Shown here: positions 7,100 to 15,239 of the stretch, in pieces
Position numbering within the stretch: the stretch's first letter is position 1
Layout of the letters: each line of letters opens with the position of its first letter
Assembly (NCBI RefSeq): GCF_000519205.1
Contig: NZ_JAFB01000052.1
Coordinates: forward strand, 1-46,470
Direction: 5' to 3'
Length of the DNA: 46,470 nucleotides
Source: Amycolatopsis taiwanensis DSM 45107
GTDB lineage: Bacteria > Actinomycetota > Actinomycetes > Mycobacteriales > Pseudonocardiaceae
Made by a program: the position numbers and the translations under genes
Notes under the pieces: model-generated
Seen by the model: only the letters and a program-made list of their open reading frames with translations
Databases searched by the model: none
Told to the model about the DNA's origin: nothing

Positions 7100-8401
7100 T
7101 CAAGGCCGCTGGTCGTCGCCTCCGCGGGCGAACTGCGGAAGCCGGTCGCGGACCGCGGCGACGACCTTGTCGGTCTGCGCGCGCAGGGCAGCCAGCCCGG
7201 CGCGCTCGTCCGCCGATCCGAGGTAGGCGTCCAGATCCGCGCGAATGCCCTGCTTCCACACGGCCGTGACGCGCTGGGTGTCGGCGATGCGCTGGTCGGG
7301 TGTCCCGTCGACCAGGACCACGTCCGCACGTAGTCCGGGGCGGATGCGGCCACGGTCGGCAAGGCCGAACACATCGGCGGTACGCGCGGTGGCCGCCGTC
7401 AGGGCGTGGCCGGGAGGCAGACCGGCAGCGACCAGGCGCTGGAGTTCGCGGTGCACGCTGGCGCCATGCACCGTTCCCGGGTTGGGCGCGTCCGTGCCGG
7501 CCAGCAGCGGCACCCCGGCGTCGTGCAGCAGGCCGATGTTGACGGCTGCCGCCGCGAAATCCGGCAGTTGCGGCGGGAGCCAGCGTTGCGCCTGCCGCTG
7601 GATGACTCCGGACCAGGCCGGGCCCAGCCGCCGAGCCAACTCGGGCTCGGCCAGCAGCGGCATCCCGCCGCCGTCAGCGGGAAACCCGTCGGCCACCGAC
7701 AGCGTGGCGATGACCGCGACACCCGCCTCCGCGATGGCCTCGACCTGGGCCTCGGCGAGCGGGTCGAAAGGCACGTGGGCCAGGACATCCACGCCGGTGG
7801 GCAGCAGGTCGATGGCCGCACTCGCGGTGGTGACATGTGCCACCACCAGCAGACCCGCCTGGTGCGCGGCGTCGACGAGCGCGGCGACCGTCGGAACGTC
7901 CAGCGACGGCATGCGCATCGGACCGCCGCCCGCGCCGTCGTCGTAGAGGACCTTCAGGTGATGGGCCCCCTCGGCGAGGCGGTCAGCCACGAACGCTTTC
8001 GCGTCCTGCGGTCCGGTCACGTACGGGAAGGGCGCGTACATCATGGACGGATGCCCGCCGGGCGCGGTCGCGCCGACGCTGGAAGATCGCACGTCGGCGG
8101 CGTCCGGCTCGGCGCCCTCTGCCACGGCCCGGCTCACGGTGTCGGGCTTGCTGAACATGTCCAGCACCGTGGTGACTCCGAAGGACAGGGCCTGGCGAGG
8201 TGCGCCGGGCAGCAGGTGGATGTGCGCGTCGATGAGCCCTGGCAGCAGGGTGCCGCCGTGCCCGTCCACGCGCTCGTCACCGGCCTGCAGTAGCTCGGGG
8301 CCACCGACCGCCTCGATCAGGCCGCCGGCCAGGCGCACGGCGGTGTGCCCGGTCAGGCGTTGGCCGTCGAAGACGTGAACCCCGGTGATTGTGATTGCCA
8401 T
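7100..8401 (-). CDS. Metal-dependent amidohydrolase
   Basis: 433 residues with the amidohydrolase fold: N-terminal beta sandwich, then DAHIHLL (first His pair), HHLKVLYDD (candidate carboxylated lysine), VAHVTTASAAI (metal His), AHVPFDP, GTDAPNPGT (catalytic Asp) and a C-terminal GRIRPGLRADVVLVDG strand typical of imidazolonepropionase-like enzymes. It probably hydrolyses a cyclic amide, carbamate or peptide-like substrate; the substrate cannot be named. ATG 8401 begins the conserved ITITGVHVFDG; an ATG 24 bases upstream is possible. The promoter at 8439-8409 has a 19-base spacer and would start transcription at or next to this ATG, so the message may be leaderless. The divergent MerR regulator very likely controls it. 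Confidence 0.87.
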   Translation of the reverse strand: MAITITGVHVFDGQRLTGHTAVRLAGGLIEAVGGPELLQAGDERVDGHGGTLLPGLIDAHIHLLPGAPRQALSFGVTTVLDMFSKPDTVSRAVAEGAEPDAADVRSSSVGATAPGGHPSMMYAPFPYVTGPQDAKAFVADRLAEGAHHLKVLYDDGAGGGPMRMPSLDVPTVAALVDAAHQAGLLVVAHVTTASAAIDLLPTGVDVLAHVPFDPLAEAQVEAIAEAGVAVIATLSVADGFPADGGGMPLLAEPELARRLGPAWSGVIQRQAQRWLPPQLPDFAAAAVNIGLLHDAGVPLLAGTDAPNPGTVHGASVHRELQRLVAAGLPPGHALTAATARTADVFGLADRGRIRPGLRADVVLVDGTPDQRIADTQRVTAVWKQGIRADLDAYLGSADERAGLAALRAQTDKVVAAVRDRLPQFARGGDDQRP

Positions 8402-8408
8402 GGTCGCA

Positions 8409-8450
8409 ACGCTAAAAGTTGACATGATGTGAAGGTCAAGCTCGTAGGAT
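8409..8450. promoter_or_regulatory. Overlapping divergent promoters with a MerR-type operator
   Basis: On the minus strand: -35 TTGACC (8439-8434), 19-base spacer, -10 TAGCGT (8414-8409). On the plus strand: -35 TTGACA (8419-8424), 20-base spacer, -10 TAGGAT (8445-8450). The dyad TTGAC-N11-GTCAA (8419-8423/8435-8439) supplies both -35 boxes. Stretched 19-20-base spacers with a dyad inside are the hallmark of promoters untwisted by MerR regulators. Both predicted start points fall at the start codons. Confidence 0.7.
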
Positions 8451-8456
8451 CCCGGT

Positions 8457-9299
8457 GTGCGGTTTTCCATCAGCCAGGTCGCCAAGGCATCCGGCGTGTC
8501 GGCGCGGATGCTGCGCCACTACGACGCGATCGGTCTGCTTGCCCCCAGTACGGTCACCTCCAACGGGTACCGCTGGTACGGCAGGGCGGAACTGCTGCGC
8601 CTGCAACGCATCCTGGTGCTGCGCCGCCTCGGGCTCGGGTTGGCGCAGATCGGACAGATCCTGGAGGAGCAGGCCGACGAGGCCGCTGCCCTGCGCGGGC
8701 ATCTGAGGCAACTGGAAGACGAGCGTCGCCGCCTCGACGAGATCATCACCACCGTCCAGGAGACCATCGGCGACCTGGACGCGGCCCGGATCCAGGATCC
8801 GGAACGGTTTTTCACCGGTCTTCGCCAGGACCAGGCCACCATGCGGCACACCCTGGCCACGTCCTTCGGCCCGGCCGGCCTGGCCGCCTTCGATGCGGCC
8901 ACCGCGGCCCAGGGCGACCTCACCGCCGCGGACTACGAGCATGCCGCGGCCCAGGGAACCGCCCTCTTCCGGCGGCTGGCCAAGGCCATGCGGAGCAGGA
9001 CCTCCCCCGAGGAGCCCGCCGCGCTGGACGCGGTCGCCGAACACTACGAGTCCGTCCGCAGGTACTGGCAGCCCACGCCCGAGGCGTATGCGGCCCTGGG
9101 GCGGTTGTATCTGACCGACCCCCAGCAGCGCTCGATGGCCGAGCAGGTGGACCCCGGCCTACCCGCCTGGCTGGCCGCGGCCATCCCGGCCTACGCGTGG
9201 CACCGGCTCGGACTGCGCGAGGCCCCAGACGGCCGACCGAAGGGTTCCACCGGATTTCCTCGCTCAGCGGGTTCACAGTCCAATCAGGACAGACCCTGA
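8457..9299 (+). CDS. MerR-family regulator with TipAS-like effector domain
   Basis: 280 residues. Residues 1-70 form the winged helix of the MerR family (SISQVAKASGVSARMLRHYDAIGLL), followed by the dimer coiled coil (~75-110, LEDERRRLDEIITTVQETI). Residues ~150-260 resemble the TipAS ligand domain (AEHYESVRRYWQPTPEAYAALGRLY). TipA-type proteins bind antibiotics or other small molecules and activate transcription by distorting long-spacer promoters. The gene starts at a GTG that coincides with the predicted transcription start, without a ribosome site, so translation is probably leaderless. It is divergent from the amidohydrolase and converges with the MFS gene (25 bases between stops). Confidence 0.88.
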   Translation: MRFSISQVAKASGVSARMLRHYDAIGLLAPSTVTSNGYRWYGRAELLRLQRILVLRRLGLGLAQIGQILEEQADEAAALRGHLRQLEDERRRLDEIITTVQETIGDLDAARIQDPERFFTGLRQDQATMRHTLATSFGPAGLAAFDAATAAQGDLTAADYEHAAAQGTALFRRLAKAMRSRTSPEEPAALDAVAEHYESVRRYWQPTPEAYAALGRLYLTDPQQRSMAEQVDPGLPAWLAAAIPAYAWHRLGLREAPDGRPKGSTGFPRSAGSQSNQDRP

Positions 9300-9324
9300 C
9301 CGAGGACAATCCCGCCGGCCAGGG

Positions 9325-10743
9325 CTATTCGGTTGAGTTCCGCGACGCGGACTTGATCAGCGCGAACACCGCGGCGACGAGGGCGACGTAGATCGCGCAC
9401 GCGACTTCCGTCGCGGTGTCGGCCGCGGTCAGCCGGGGTCCGGCCAGGCTGAAGAAGAGCGTGCCGAGCAGGGTGACGCCAAGCGAGTTCGCGAACTGCA
9501 GCGTGGTCGTCAGGGTGCCGGCTGCCGCACCGGCCTGGTCTGCGCGGACGTGGGCGAGCGCCGCACCGAGGATCGGCGGGAGCAGGAAACCGTTGCCCAG
9601 TCCGACGAACGCCAACGGTGCCGCCAACCACCAGTTCGGCAGGTCGCCTCCGGTGGCCCCGAGTACCCCGGTGATCGCCAGCAATCCGGCGATCACCAAG
9701 CCTCCGCCGGTCAGCATCACCGCAGGTCCGTACCTGGCGACGAGCCGTCCACTGAGCATCGATCCGACCGTGAACAGCACTCCCTGCGGTAGGAACACCA
9801 GCGCCGTCGCTACCGGGCTGCCGCCCAGCTTCCCTTGCAACAGCAGGGTCATCGTGAACATGAGGGCGCCGAAATAGAGCTGGAACAGGCCACCCGCGAC
9901 GAGCAGCATCAGGTACCGGCGGTGCCGGAAAAGCTCCGGGTCGATGATCGGTTCCCCGCCGCGCCGGGCGAGGGTCAGTTGGACGCGCAGGGTCAGCAAA
10001 CCCAGCGGCATGGCTGCGATCAGGCATGCCCAGGTCCACCAGGGCCAGCCCGCTTCGCGTCCGGTCGCCAAGGGCACGAGCACCAGCGCCAGGGTCAGCG
10101 ACACCGCCAGCGCGCCGATCGGGTCGAACCGCGCCATCCGGCCGCCGCCTGCGGGCAGCCAGCGCACCGCCAGCACCGCGGCGATCAGTCCGAACGGGAC
10201 ATTGACCAGGAAGATCGCCCGCCAACCGAAGGCTTCCAGCAACAGTCCGCCGAGGATCTGCCCGGCCAGGGCACCGAGTCCGCTCACCACGCCGAACCAG
10301 GCGGTCGCGCGGCCGCGGTGGGTGGCCGGGAACGTCACCGTGATCAGCGAGAGCACCTGCGGAGCCATCGCCGCGGCCGCGAGCCCTTGGAGCAGCCGCG
10401 CTGCGATGAGCTGGCCGGGCGTCGCAGCTATCCCGCACAGCAGCGAGGCGACCGTGAAGGCCGCCATGCCGAGCGCGAAGGTCCGCCGGTAGCCGAACCG
10501 ATCGCCGAGCCGCCCGCCGGTGACCAGCCCGGCGGCATAGGCGAAGGCGTAGCCGGAGACGACGAGTTCCACGGCAGCGTCACCCGCGCGCAGGTCGGCG
10601 CGCAGTGCGGGAACGGCGATGTTGACCACGAACAGGTCGAACATCGCCATGAACGTGCCGGCCAGGGCCACGAACAGGACGAACCACTGCCGTGCCGTAG
10701 GTGGATGGTCCATGGGCTGGGTCTGCGGATCGGCTAGCGCCAT
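9325..10743 (-). CDS. MFS exporter, DHA2 (14-helix) type
   Basis: 472 residues with about fourteen hydrophobic helices. The loop 2-3 signature GRLGDRFGYRR, motif C-like GLGALAGQILGGLLLE and the early VVNIAVPALRADL (motif D1) fit the drug:H+ antiporter-2 family (EmrB/QacA-like). It probably exports a toxic compound across the cytoplasmic membrane by proton antiport; the substrate is unknown. ATG 10743 has GAGGAG seven bases upstream and removes a 27-residue non-conserved lead. It is divergent from the Rrf2 regulator with an AT-rich dyad between, so that regulator is its likely controller. Confidence 0.9.
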   Translation of the reverse strand: MALADPQTQPMDHPPTARQWFVLFVALAGTFMAMFDLFVVNIAVPALRADLRAGDAAVELVVSGYAFAYAAGLVTGGRLGDRFGYRRTFALGMAAFTVASLLCGIAATPGQLIAARLLQGLAAAAMAPQVLSLITVTFPATHRGRATAWFGVVSGLGALAGQILGGLLLEAFGWRAIFLVNVPFGLIAAVLAVRWLPAGGGRMARFDPIGALAVSLTLALVLVPLATGREAGWPWWTWACLIAAMPLGLLTLRVQLTLARRGGEPIIDPELFRHRRYLMLLVAGGLFQLYFGALMFTMTLLLQGKLGGSPVATALVFLPQGVLFTVGSMLSGRLVARYGPAVMLTGGGLVIAGLLAITGVLGATGGDLPNWWLAAPLAFVGLGNGFLLPPILGAALAHVRADQAGAAAGTLTTTLQFANSLGVTLLGTLFFSLAGPRLTAADTATEVACAIYVALVAAVFALIKSASRNSTE

Positions 10744-10777
10744 GTCGGCTCCTCGGGTCGGCCACTCGAACATCAAT

Positions 10778-10805
10778 ATAGTTATCATGGATATCCAATA
10801 TCTAT
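10778..10805. promoter_or_regulatory. Rrf2-type operator between MFS and Rrf2 genes
   Basis: An AT-rich dyad, ATAGTTAT...ATATCTAT (7 of 8 arm positions pair), surrounds an internal palindrome GGATATCC (10789-10796). It sits between the two divergent starts, 17 bases from the Rrf2 ATG, in otherwise GC-rich DNA. It would allow the Rrf2 protein to repress both genes. Confidence 0.6.
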
Positions 10806-10822
10806 GAAGTAGGCTGCCGAGC

Positions 10823-11317
10823 ATGAAGCTGTCGCAGGGCGTGGAATGGGCGCTGCACTGCGCCGTGACGCTCGCGGACGCCGAAGACGGGATCTTGGCG
10901 TCCCGCCGGACCCTGGCCGGGTACTACGGCCTCCCCGAGGCATACCTCGCCAAGCACCTGAAATCGCTGGTGCAGGCAGGCGTGCTGGTCGCCGCCTCGG
11001 GCCCGCGCGGCGGTTTCCGGTTGGCGCGCGCCCCCGAGCAGATCACCGTGCTGGACGTCGTCGAGGCGATCGAAGGCTCTGCGCCGTCGTTCGTGTGCAC
11101 CGAGATCCGGCAGCGCGGCGCCTGCGCGCTGCCACCCGACCGGTGCACGGGGCCGTGTCCGGTGGCGCGGATCATGCTCGACGCGGACCGGGCTTGGCGG
11201 GATTCGCTGCGCGCGGTCACGCTCGCCGACCTCAGCGGTCAGCTACCCGAGTGGGCGCACGCCCGGGCTGGTTCCTGGCTGGCCGATCCGTCGAAGCCGC
11301 TGCCGCCCGTGCCGTGA
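10823..11317 (+). CDS. Rrf2-family regulator with candidate Fe-S cysteines
   Basis: 164 residues. The N-terminal winged helix (KLSQGVEWALHCAVTLA; recognition helix LPEAYLAKHLKSL; wing ASGPRGGFRLAR) is typical Rrf2. Cys92, Cys101, Cys108 and Cys112 cluster where IscR and NsrR carry their cluster ligands, and Glu8 is at the position of the NsrR Asp8 ligand. It may sense redox state, nitric oxide or iron through a cluster, although the spacing (8, 6 and 3 residues) is not the standard IscR pattern. Divergent from the MFS exporter; followed after 44 bases by the deaminase, with which it may be co-transcribed. Confidence 0.88.
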   Translation: MKLSQGVEWALHCAVTLADAEDGILASRRTLAGYYGLPEAYLAKHLKSLVQAGVLVAASGPRGGFRLARAPEQITVLDVVEAIEGSAPSFVCTEIRQRGACALPPDRCTGPCPVARIMLDADRAWRDSLRAVTLADLSGQLPEWAHARAGSWLADPSKPLPPVP

Positions 11318-11361
11318 GGCATCCTCGGGCGAGGAAACCGCAGACAGAGGAGGACATCGAT

Positions 11362-11826
11362 ATGCCGACTGCCGAGGATGACCTGCGCCATCTGCGACGC
11401 GCTATCGAGCTGAGCGCGCAGGCGCGTGATCACGGCGACGAGCCGTTCGGGTCGCTGCTGGTCGGGCCCGACGGCGAAGTGCTCGCCGAGGCGGTCAACA
11501 CCGTGGTCACCGACCGGGACATCAGCGCACACCCCGAACTGAAACTGGCCGTGTGGGCGGGCCGGAACCTCAGCCCGGACCTCAGTGCGGCCACCACGAT
11601 GTACACCAGTTGCGAGAACTGCGCGATGTGCTCGGGCGCGATGGTCTGGTCGGGCCTCGGCCGCCTCGTCTTCGCACTGGACGGCACCCGCCTCGCAGCC
11701 TTCCGCGGCACATCAAGGCCGGTACTGGCGCTATCGGCGGCAGAGGTCTTCGCCAAGGCATCCCAACGCATCGAGTCCATCGGACCACTGCTCCCAGAAG
11801 AAGCCCTGGCCGTCCACCGCGGTTGA
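11362..11826 (+). CDS. Zinc-dependent nucleoside/base deaminase
   Basis: 154 residues of the CDA/TadA fold. The first zinc site reads AHPELKLA, so His and the catalytic Glu are kept but the usual Ala between them is Pro. The second site reads SCENCAMCSGAM, keeping both zinc cysteines (C-x2-C) but with Asn in place of the Pro that normally precedes the first. The DEPFGSLLVGPDGEVLAEA start is like guanine deaminase/TadA-type enzymes. It likely deaminates a purine or modified base in the cytoplasm; the substrate is unknown. ATG 11362 has AGAGGAGGA eight bases upstream. It follows the Rrf2 gene closely, outside the conserved core order. Confidence 0.85.
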   Translation: MPTAEDDLRHLRRAIELSAQARDHGDEPFGSLLVGPDGEVLAEAVNTVVTDRDISAHPELKLAVWAGRNLSPDLSAATTMYTSCENCAMCSGAMVWSGLGRLVFALDGTRLAAFRGTSRPVLALSAAEVFAKASQRIESIGPLLPEEALAVHRG

Positions 11827-11907
11827 GCCCCATCAGCGCCGCCCGTGAGTACTTTGTGGTGTCCAGCCGCCGGGGTGCGGGACGCGTCTCACCCCTAAAG
11901 TGAGCAC

Positions 11908-14145
11908 GTGAGCTCGCCACAGATCACGCTGACCATCCGGCACACCCCGTCCGCGCTCGACACCCGGCGCGGCATCGTGCGGATGCACCCCGAGGTGCTC
12001 GACGCCCTGGGACTGCGTGCCTGGGACGCGGTGCACCTGACCGGCGCGCGGGTGAGCGCCGCGCTGGCCGCACCGGCCGCCGCCGGCGGAATGCCCGGTG
12101 TGGTGCTGGCCGACGACGTCACGATGTCGAACCTGGGGCTCACCGAGGGCGCGGAGGTGGTCATCGCCCCGGCCAGGGTCGCCGCGGCCCGCAGCGTCAC
12201 GGTCGCCGGGTCACGACTGGCGAGCGCCGCGGTCTCGCCGGACACGCTTCGGCTCGCACTGATCGGCAAGGTGCTCACCGTCGGGGACGCGGTGTCCCTG
12301 CTGCCACAGGACCTGGCGCCGCCGCCCGGCTCGGACGTGGCGTCGGTGCGGGGGCAGCTGTCCCGGGCCATCGGCGCGACCTGGACCAGCGAACTGCTCA
12401 CCGTCACCGCGACCGAGCCCGCCGGCGTGGTCACCGTCGGACCGTCCACCGTGGTCACCTGGCGGGACGCCGCCACCCGCGCCGCGGCCGCTCCCACGGT
12501 GTCCACTGTGGACGACTACCTCGACGCGGAGATCGTCGCCGAGCCGGGCCGGAAACAACCGGCGCCCGAGGTGGCGCAGCCCGTCGTGCCGGTGACCGAC
12601 CTGGTCGGCGCGGAAATACCCGCGCGCAGGCTGACCGAGTGGTTCGATCTCACGTTCCACCGGCCCGAACTGCTCGCCCGTCTCGGTGCGCCGGCCCATC
12701 TCGGGGTGCTGCTGTCCGGCCCCGAAGGGGTCGGCAAGGCGTCGCTCGTGCGAGCCGTCGCGGGCGCGGAGAAGGTCCGCGTGATCAGCCTGGCCGCACC
12801 GAACATCGCCGTGCTGGAGCCGAATGCGGCGGTGACCCGGCTGCGCGAGGCCCTTCGCCAGGCCGCTGGGGAGAACCCCACGGTCGTGTTGCTCACCGAC
12901 ATCGACACCCTGCTTCCGGCCACGCAGCCACCCCCGGTGGCGACCGTCGTGCTGGACGAGTTGCGGGAAGCATTGGCCGAGCCCGGGTGCGCGCTGATCG
13001 CGACCACCGCGCACCCGGAGGCGTGCGACCCCCGGCTGCGCTCCGCCGACCTGCTCGACCGCGAGCTGACGATCCCGTTGCCCGACGCCCGGGTCCGCAC
13101 CGAACTGCTCCGCGTGCTGCTGCGCGACGTGCCGCTGGAGTCCACAGTGGATGAGGCCGCGATCGCCGCCCGCACACCCGGCTTCGTCGCCGCGGACCTG
13201 CTCGCGCTGCGCCGCGACGCGGCCGTGCGGGCCGCGCTACGCCAGCGGGACGCGGACGAACCGCGGATCTCCCACCAGGATCTGCTGGACGCACTGGAGT
13301 CCGTCCGCCCGATCTCGATGTCCACTTCGGACAACCTGGCCACCGGCGGGCTCCGCCTGGACGACGTTGGCGACATGGCCGACGTCAAGCAGTCGCTAAC
13401 GGAGGCGGTCCTGTGGCCACTGCGCTACCCGGACTCGTTCGCCCGCCTGGGAGTCGCGCCGCCCCGGGGCGTCCTGCTCTACGGCCCGCCCGGCGGCGGC
13501 AAGACGTTCCTGGTGCGCGCGCTGGCCGGCACCGGCGCGCTGAACGTGTTCGCGGTCAAGGGCGCCGAACTGATGGACAAGTTCGTCGGCGAGTCCGAGC
13601 GCGCGGTGCGTGAGCTGTTCCGGCGTGCCGCCGACGCCGCGCCCGCCCTGATCTTCCTGGACGAGATCGATGCGCTCGCGCCGCGCCGCGGCCAGTCCAG
13701 CGACTCCGGCGTGTCCGACCGGGTGGTCGCCGCCCTGCTCACGGAGCTCGACGGGGTCGAGCCGATGCGCGACGTGGTCGTCCTGGGCGCCACCAACCGT
13801 CCGGAACTCGTCGACCCGGCGCTGCTGCGGCCGGGGCGGCTGGAGCGCCTGGTCTACGTGCCGCCGCCGGACGCCGACGCCCGCGCGGAAATCCTGCGGG
13901 CCAGCGCCAGGAACACCCCGCTCGCGTCCGATGTGGACCTGGTCGAGGTGGCGTCCGCATTGGAGGGATACTCGGCGGCGGACTGCGCGGCGCTCATCCG
14001 CGAGGCCGCACTCACCGCCATGCGCGAATCGCTGGCGGCCACCGAGGTCACCGCGGCCCACCTGGCCAAGGCACGCGACACCGTCCGCCCGTCACTCGAC
14101 CCCGTGCAACTGGCCGCCCTGGAAAGCTACGCCAACTCCCGGTGA
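11908..14145 (+). CDS. CDC48/p97-type AAA ATPase with two AAA modules
   Basis: 745 residues. The N-terminal ~190 residues are a double-psi barrel-like substrate domain (RIVRMHPEVLDALGLRAWDAVHLTG). D1 spans ~230-450 with Walker A GPEGVGKAS (~270), but its Walker B reads VVLLTDID, where D-E-I-D is expected, so D1 can probably bind but not hydrolyse ATP well. D2 (~490-735) is intact: GPPGGGKT (~525), LIFLDEID (~580), and the GATNRPELVDPALLRPGR sensor/arginine-finger stretch. Such hexameric unfoldases extract or unfold proteins. GTG 11908 is the start. In M. tuberculosis the counterpart (Rv0435c, by memory) lies next to pssA; here an accessory block separates them. Confidence 0.92.
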   Translation: MSSPQITLTIRHTPSALDTRRGIVRMHPEVLDALGLRAWDAVHLTGARVSAALAAPAAAGGMPGVVLADDVTMSNLGLTEGAEVVIAPARVAAARSVTVAGSRLASAAVSPDTLRLALIGKVLTVGDAVSLLPQDLAPPPGSDVASVRGQLSRAIGATWTSELLTVTATEPAGVVTVGPSTVVTWRDAATRAAAAPTVSTVDDYLDAEIVAEPGRKQPAPEVAQPVVPVTDLVGAEIPARRLTEWFDLTFHRPELLARLGAPAHLGVLLSGPEGVGKASLVRAVAGAEKVRVISLAAPNIAVLEPNAAVTRLREALRQAAGENPTVVLLTDIDTLLPATQPPPVATVVLDELREALAEPGCALIATTAHPEACDPRLRSADLLDRELTIPLPDARVRTELLRVLLRDVPLESTVDEAAIAARTPGFVAADLLALRRDAAVRAALRQRDADEPRISHQDLLDALESVRPISMSTSDNLATGGLRLDDVGDMADVKQSLTEAVLWPLRYPDSFARLGVAPPRGVLLYGPPGGGKTFLVRALAGTGALNVFAVKGAELMDKFVGESERAVRELFRRAADAAPALIFLDEIDALAPRRGQSSDSGVSDRVVAALLTELDGVEPMRDVVVLGATNRPELVDPALLRPGRLERLVYVPPPDADARAEILRASARNTPLASDVDLVEVASALEGYSAADCAALIREAALTAMRESLAATEVTAAHLAKARDTVRPSLDPVQLAALESYANSR

Positions 14146-14164
14146 GTGAGCTTCCGGCGGACCC

Positions 14165-14761
14165 TCAGTCCTTGCCCTTGCCCTGGAAGTCGTTGGTGAC
14201 GATGACGATGACGCCCGGGCTGGAGTTCTCGATGCCTTCGAAGCGCGGTTCGGCCCGCAAACCGAACGCCGCCGCCAGCGCCTTCGCCGCGGTCTCCTCG
14301 TCCGTGCCGGGGGTGAAGTAGGCCGTCGAGTGCGGGATGATCCCGTACGGGTAGTTGCCGGACTCGGCGACGTTCCAGCCGTCGCTCCGGAAGTTGTCCG
14401 CCGCTCGGGCGGCCAGCCCCGTGATGGTGCTGTTGTTGTAGACGCGCACCGGAACCCACTTGGCCTGCTCCTGGTCGGCCCCCGGGTTCGCGGGTGCCGA
14501 CTGGGCCGGCGGTTGCGTGGGCGGACCGGCCGGGGAGGTGGCGCCGTTCGCGGGAGGCGACGCGGGCGCCGGGGACGATGTGGGCGGGAGCTCACTGCCC
14601 GTGCTCGGCTGGGTGGTGTCGGAAGCAGGCGGTGCCGCGGTCTGGCTCGACCCGCCGTTCATCGCGGTCATCGTGCCGATCACCAACGCGACCAGCGCCA
14701 CCCCGATCAGTGCGAAGCCGGCCAGCCGGACCGGCCGGGACAGTCCCTTCAAGAACGTCAT
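14165..14761 (-). CDS. LytR_C-domain membrane protein, VirR-like
   Basis: 198 residues: a short cytoplasmic head, one membrane helix (~11-34, LAGFALIGVALVALVIGTMTAM), a Pro/Ser/Thr-rich linker (~38-98), and a C-terminal LytR_C domain (~100-198) opening with VPVRVYNNSTITGLAARAADNF. This matches M. tuberculosis VirR (Rv0431), which affects envelope integrity and vesicle release at the outer face of the membrane. The linker is longer than in the mycobacterial protein. The ATG overlaps the stop of the DUF3263 gene by four bases (ATGA), so translation is coupled. It converges with the AAA gene. Confidence 0.88.
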   Translation of the reverse strand: MTFLKGLSRPVRLAGFALIGVALVALVIGTMTAMNGGSSQTAAPPASDTTQPSTGSELPPTSSPAPASPPANGATSPAGPPTQPPAQSAPANPGADQEQAKWVPVRVYNNSTITGLAARAADNFRSDGWNVAESGNYPYGIIPHSTAYFTPGTDEETAAKALAAAFGLRAEPRFEGIENSSPGVIVIVTNDFQGKGKD

Positions 14762-15108
14762 TGTGCCTCGATCCCCAGGCGTCGAGCGATCCGCTTGCGT
14801 GACCGTGTCGAGCGCGTCTTGTGCAACCGCTTGACCAGCATCGGATCGGCACGCAGCGCCGCCGGCTTTTCGAGTAGGCGGTTGAGCAACTGGTAGTACC
14901 GCGTCGCGGACAGGCCGAACTGTTCGCGGATCGCCTGTTCCTTGGCGCCCGCGTAGCGCCACCAACGGCGCTCGAAGTCGAGAATCTCGCGCTCGCGCGG
15001 GGAAAGGTCGTCGAGCGACGCCTGCTCCCCCGCGGGTGCCCCGGAAGGCACCGTGGTCACCTCGGGCGCCGCCTCGCCGTCCGGCGGCAGGCTCTCCGCG
15101 GCTTCCAT
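14758..15108 (-). CDS. DUF3263 family protein, partner of the LytR_C gene
   Basis: 116 residues. The central part (LSPREREILDFERRWWRYAGAKEQAI) is the DUF3263 signature; the following LSATRYYQLLNRLLEK has a helix-turn-helix look, and the tail is basic (TRSTRSRKRIARRLG). It may bind DNA or act with its neighbour; no activity is known. ATG 15108 has GGGAG six bases upstream. It is coupled to the LytR_C gene and divergent from peptide deformylase, the same trio as Rv0431-Rv0430-Rv0429c in M. tuberculosis. Confidence 0.88.
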   Translation of the reverse strand: MEAAESLPPDGEAAPEVTTVPSGAPAGEQASLDDLSPREREILDFERRWWRYAGAKEQAIREQFGLSATRYYQLLNRLLEKPAALRADPMLVKRLHKTRSTRSRKRIARRLGIEAQ

Positions 15109-15239
15109 CCGACTCCCTCAGCTTCTCGCCCCGAAAACGCGGTATCGTTCGCGGGCGTCATTCAACCACGGGCCCGGCCGGCCGTGGTGGGATCACGGCC
15201 CGGCGCGTCACGGTGTTCCGCTCGGTACCATCCCAGGTT

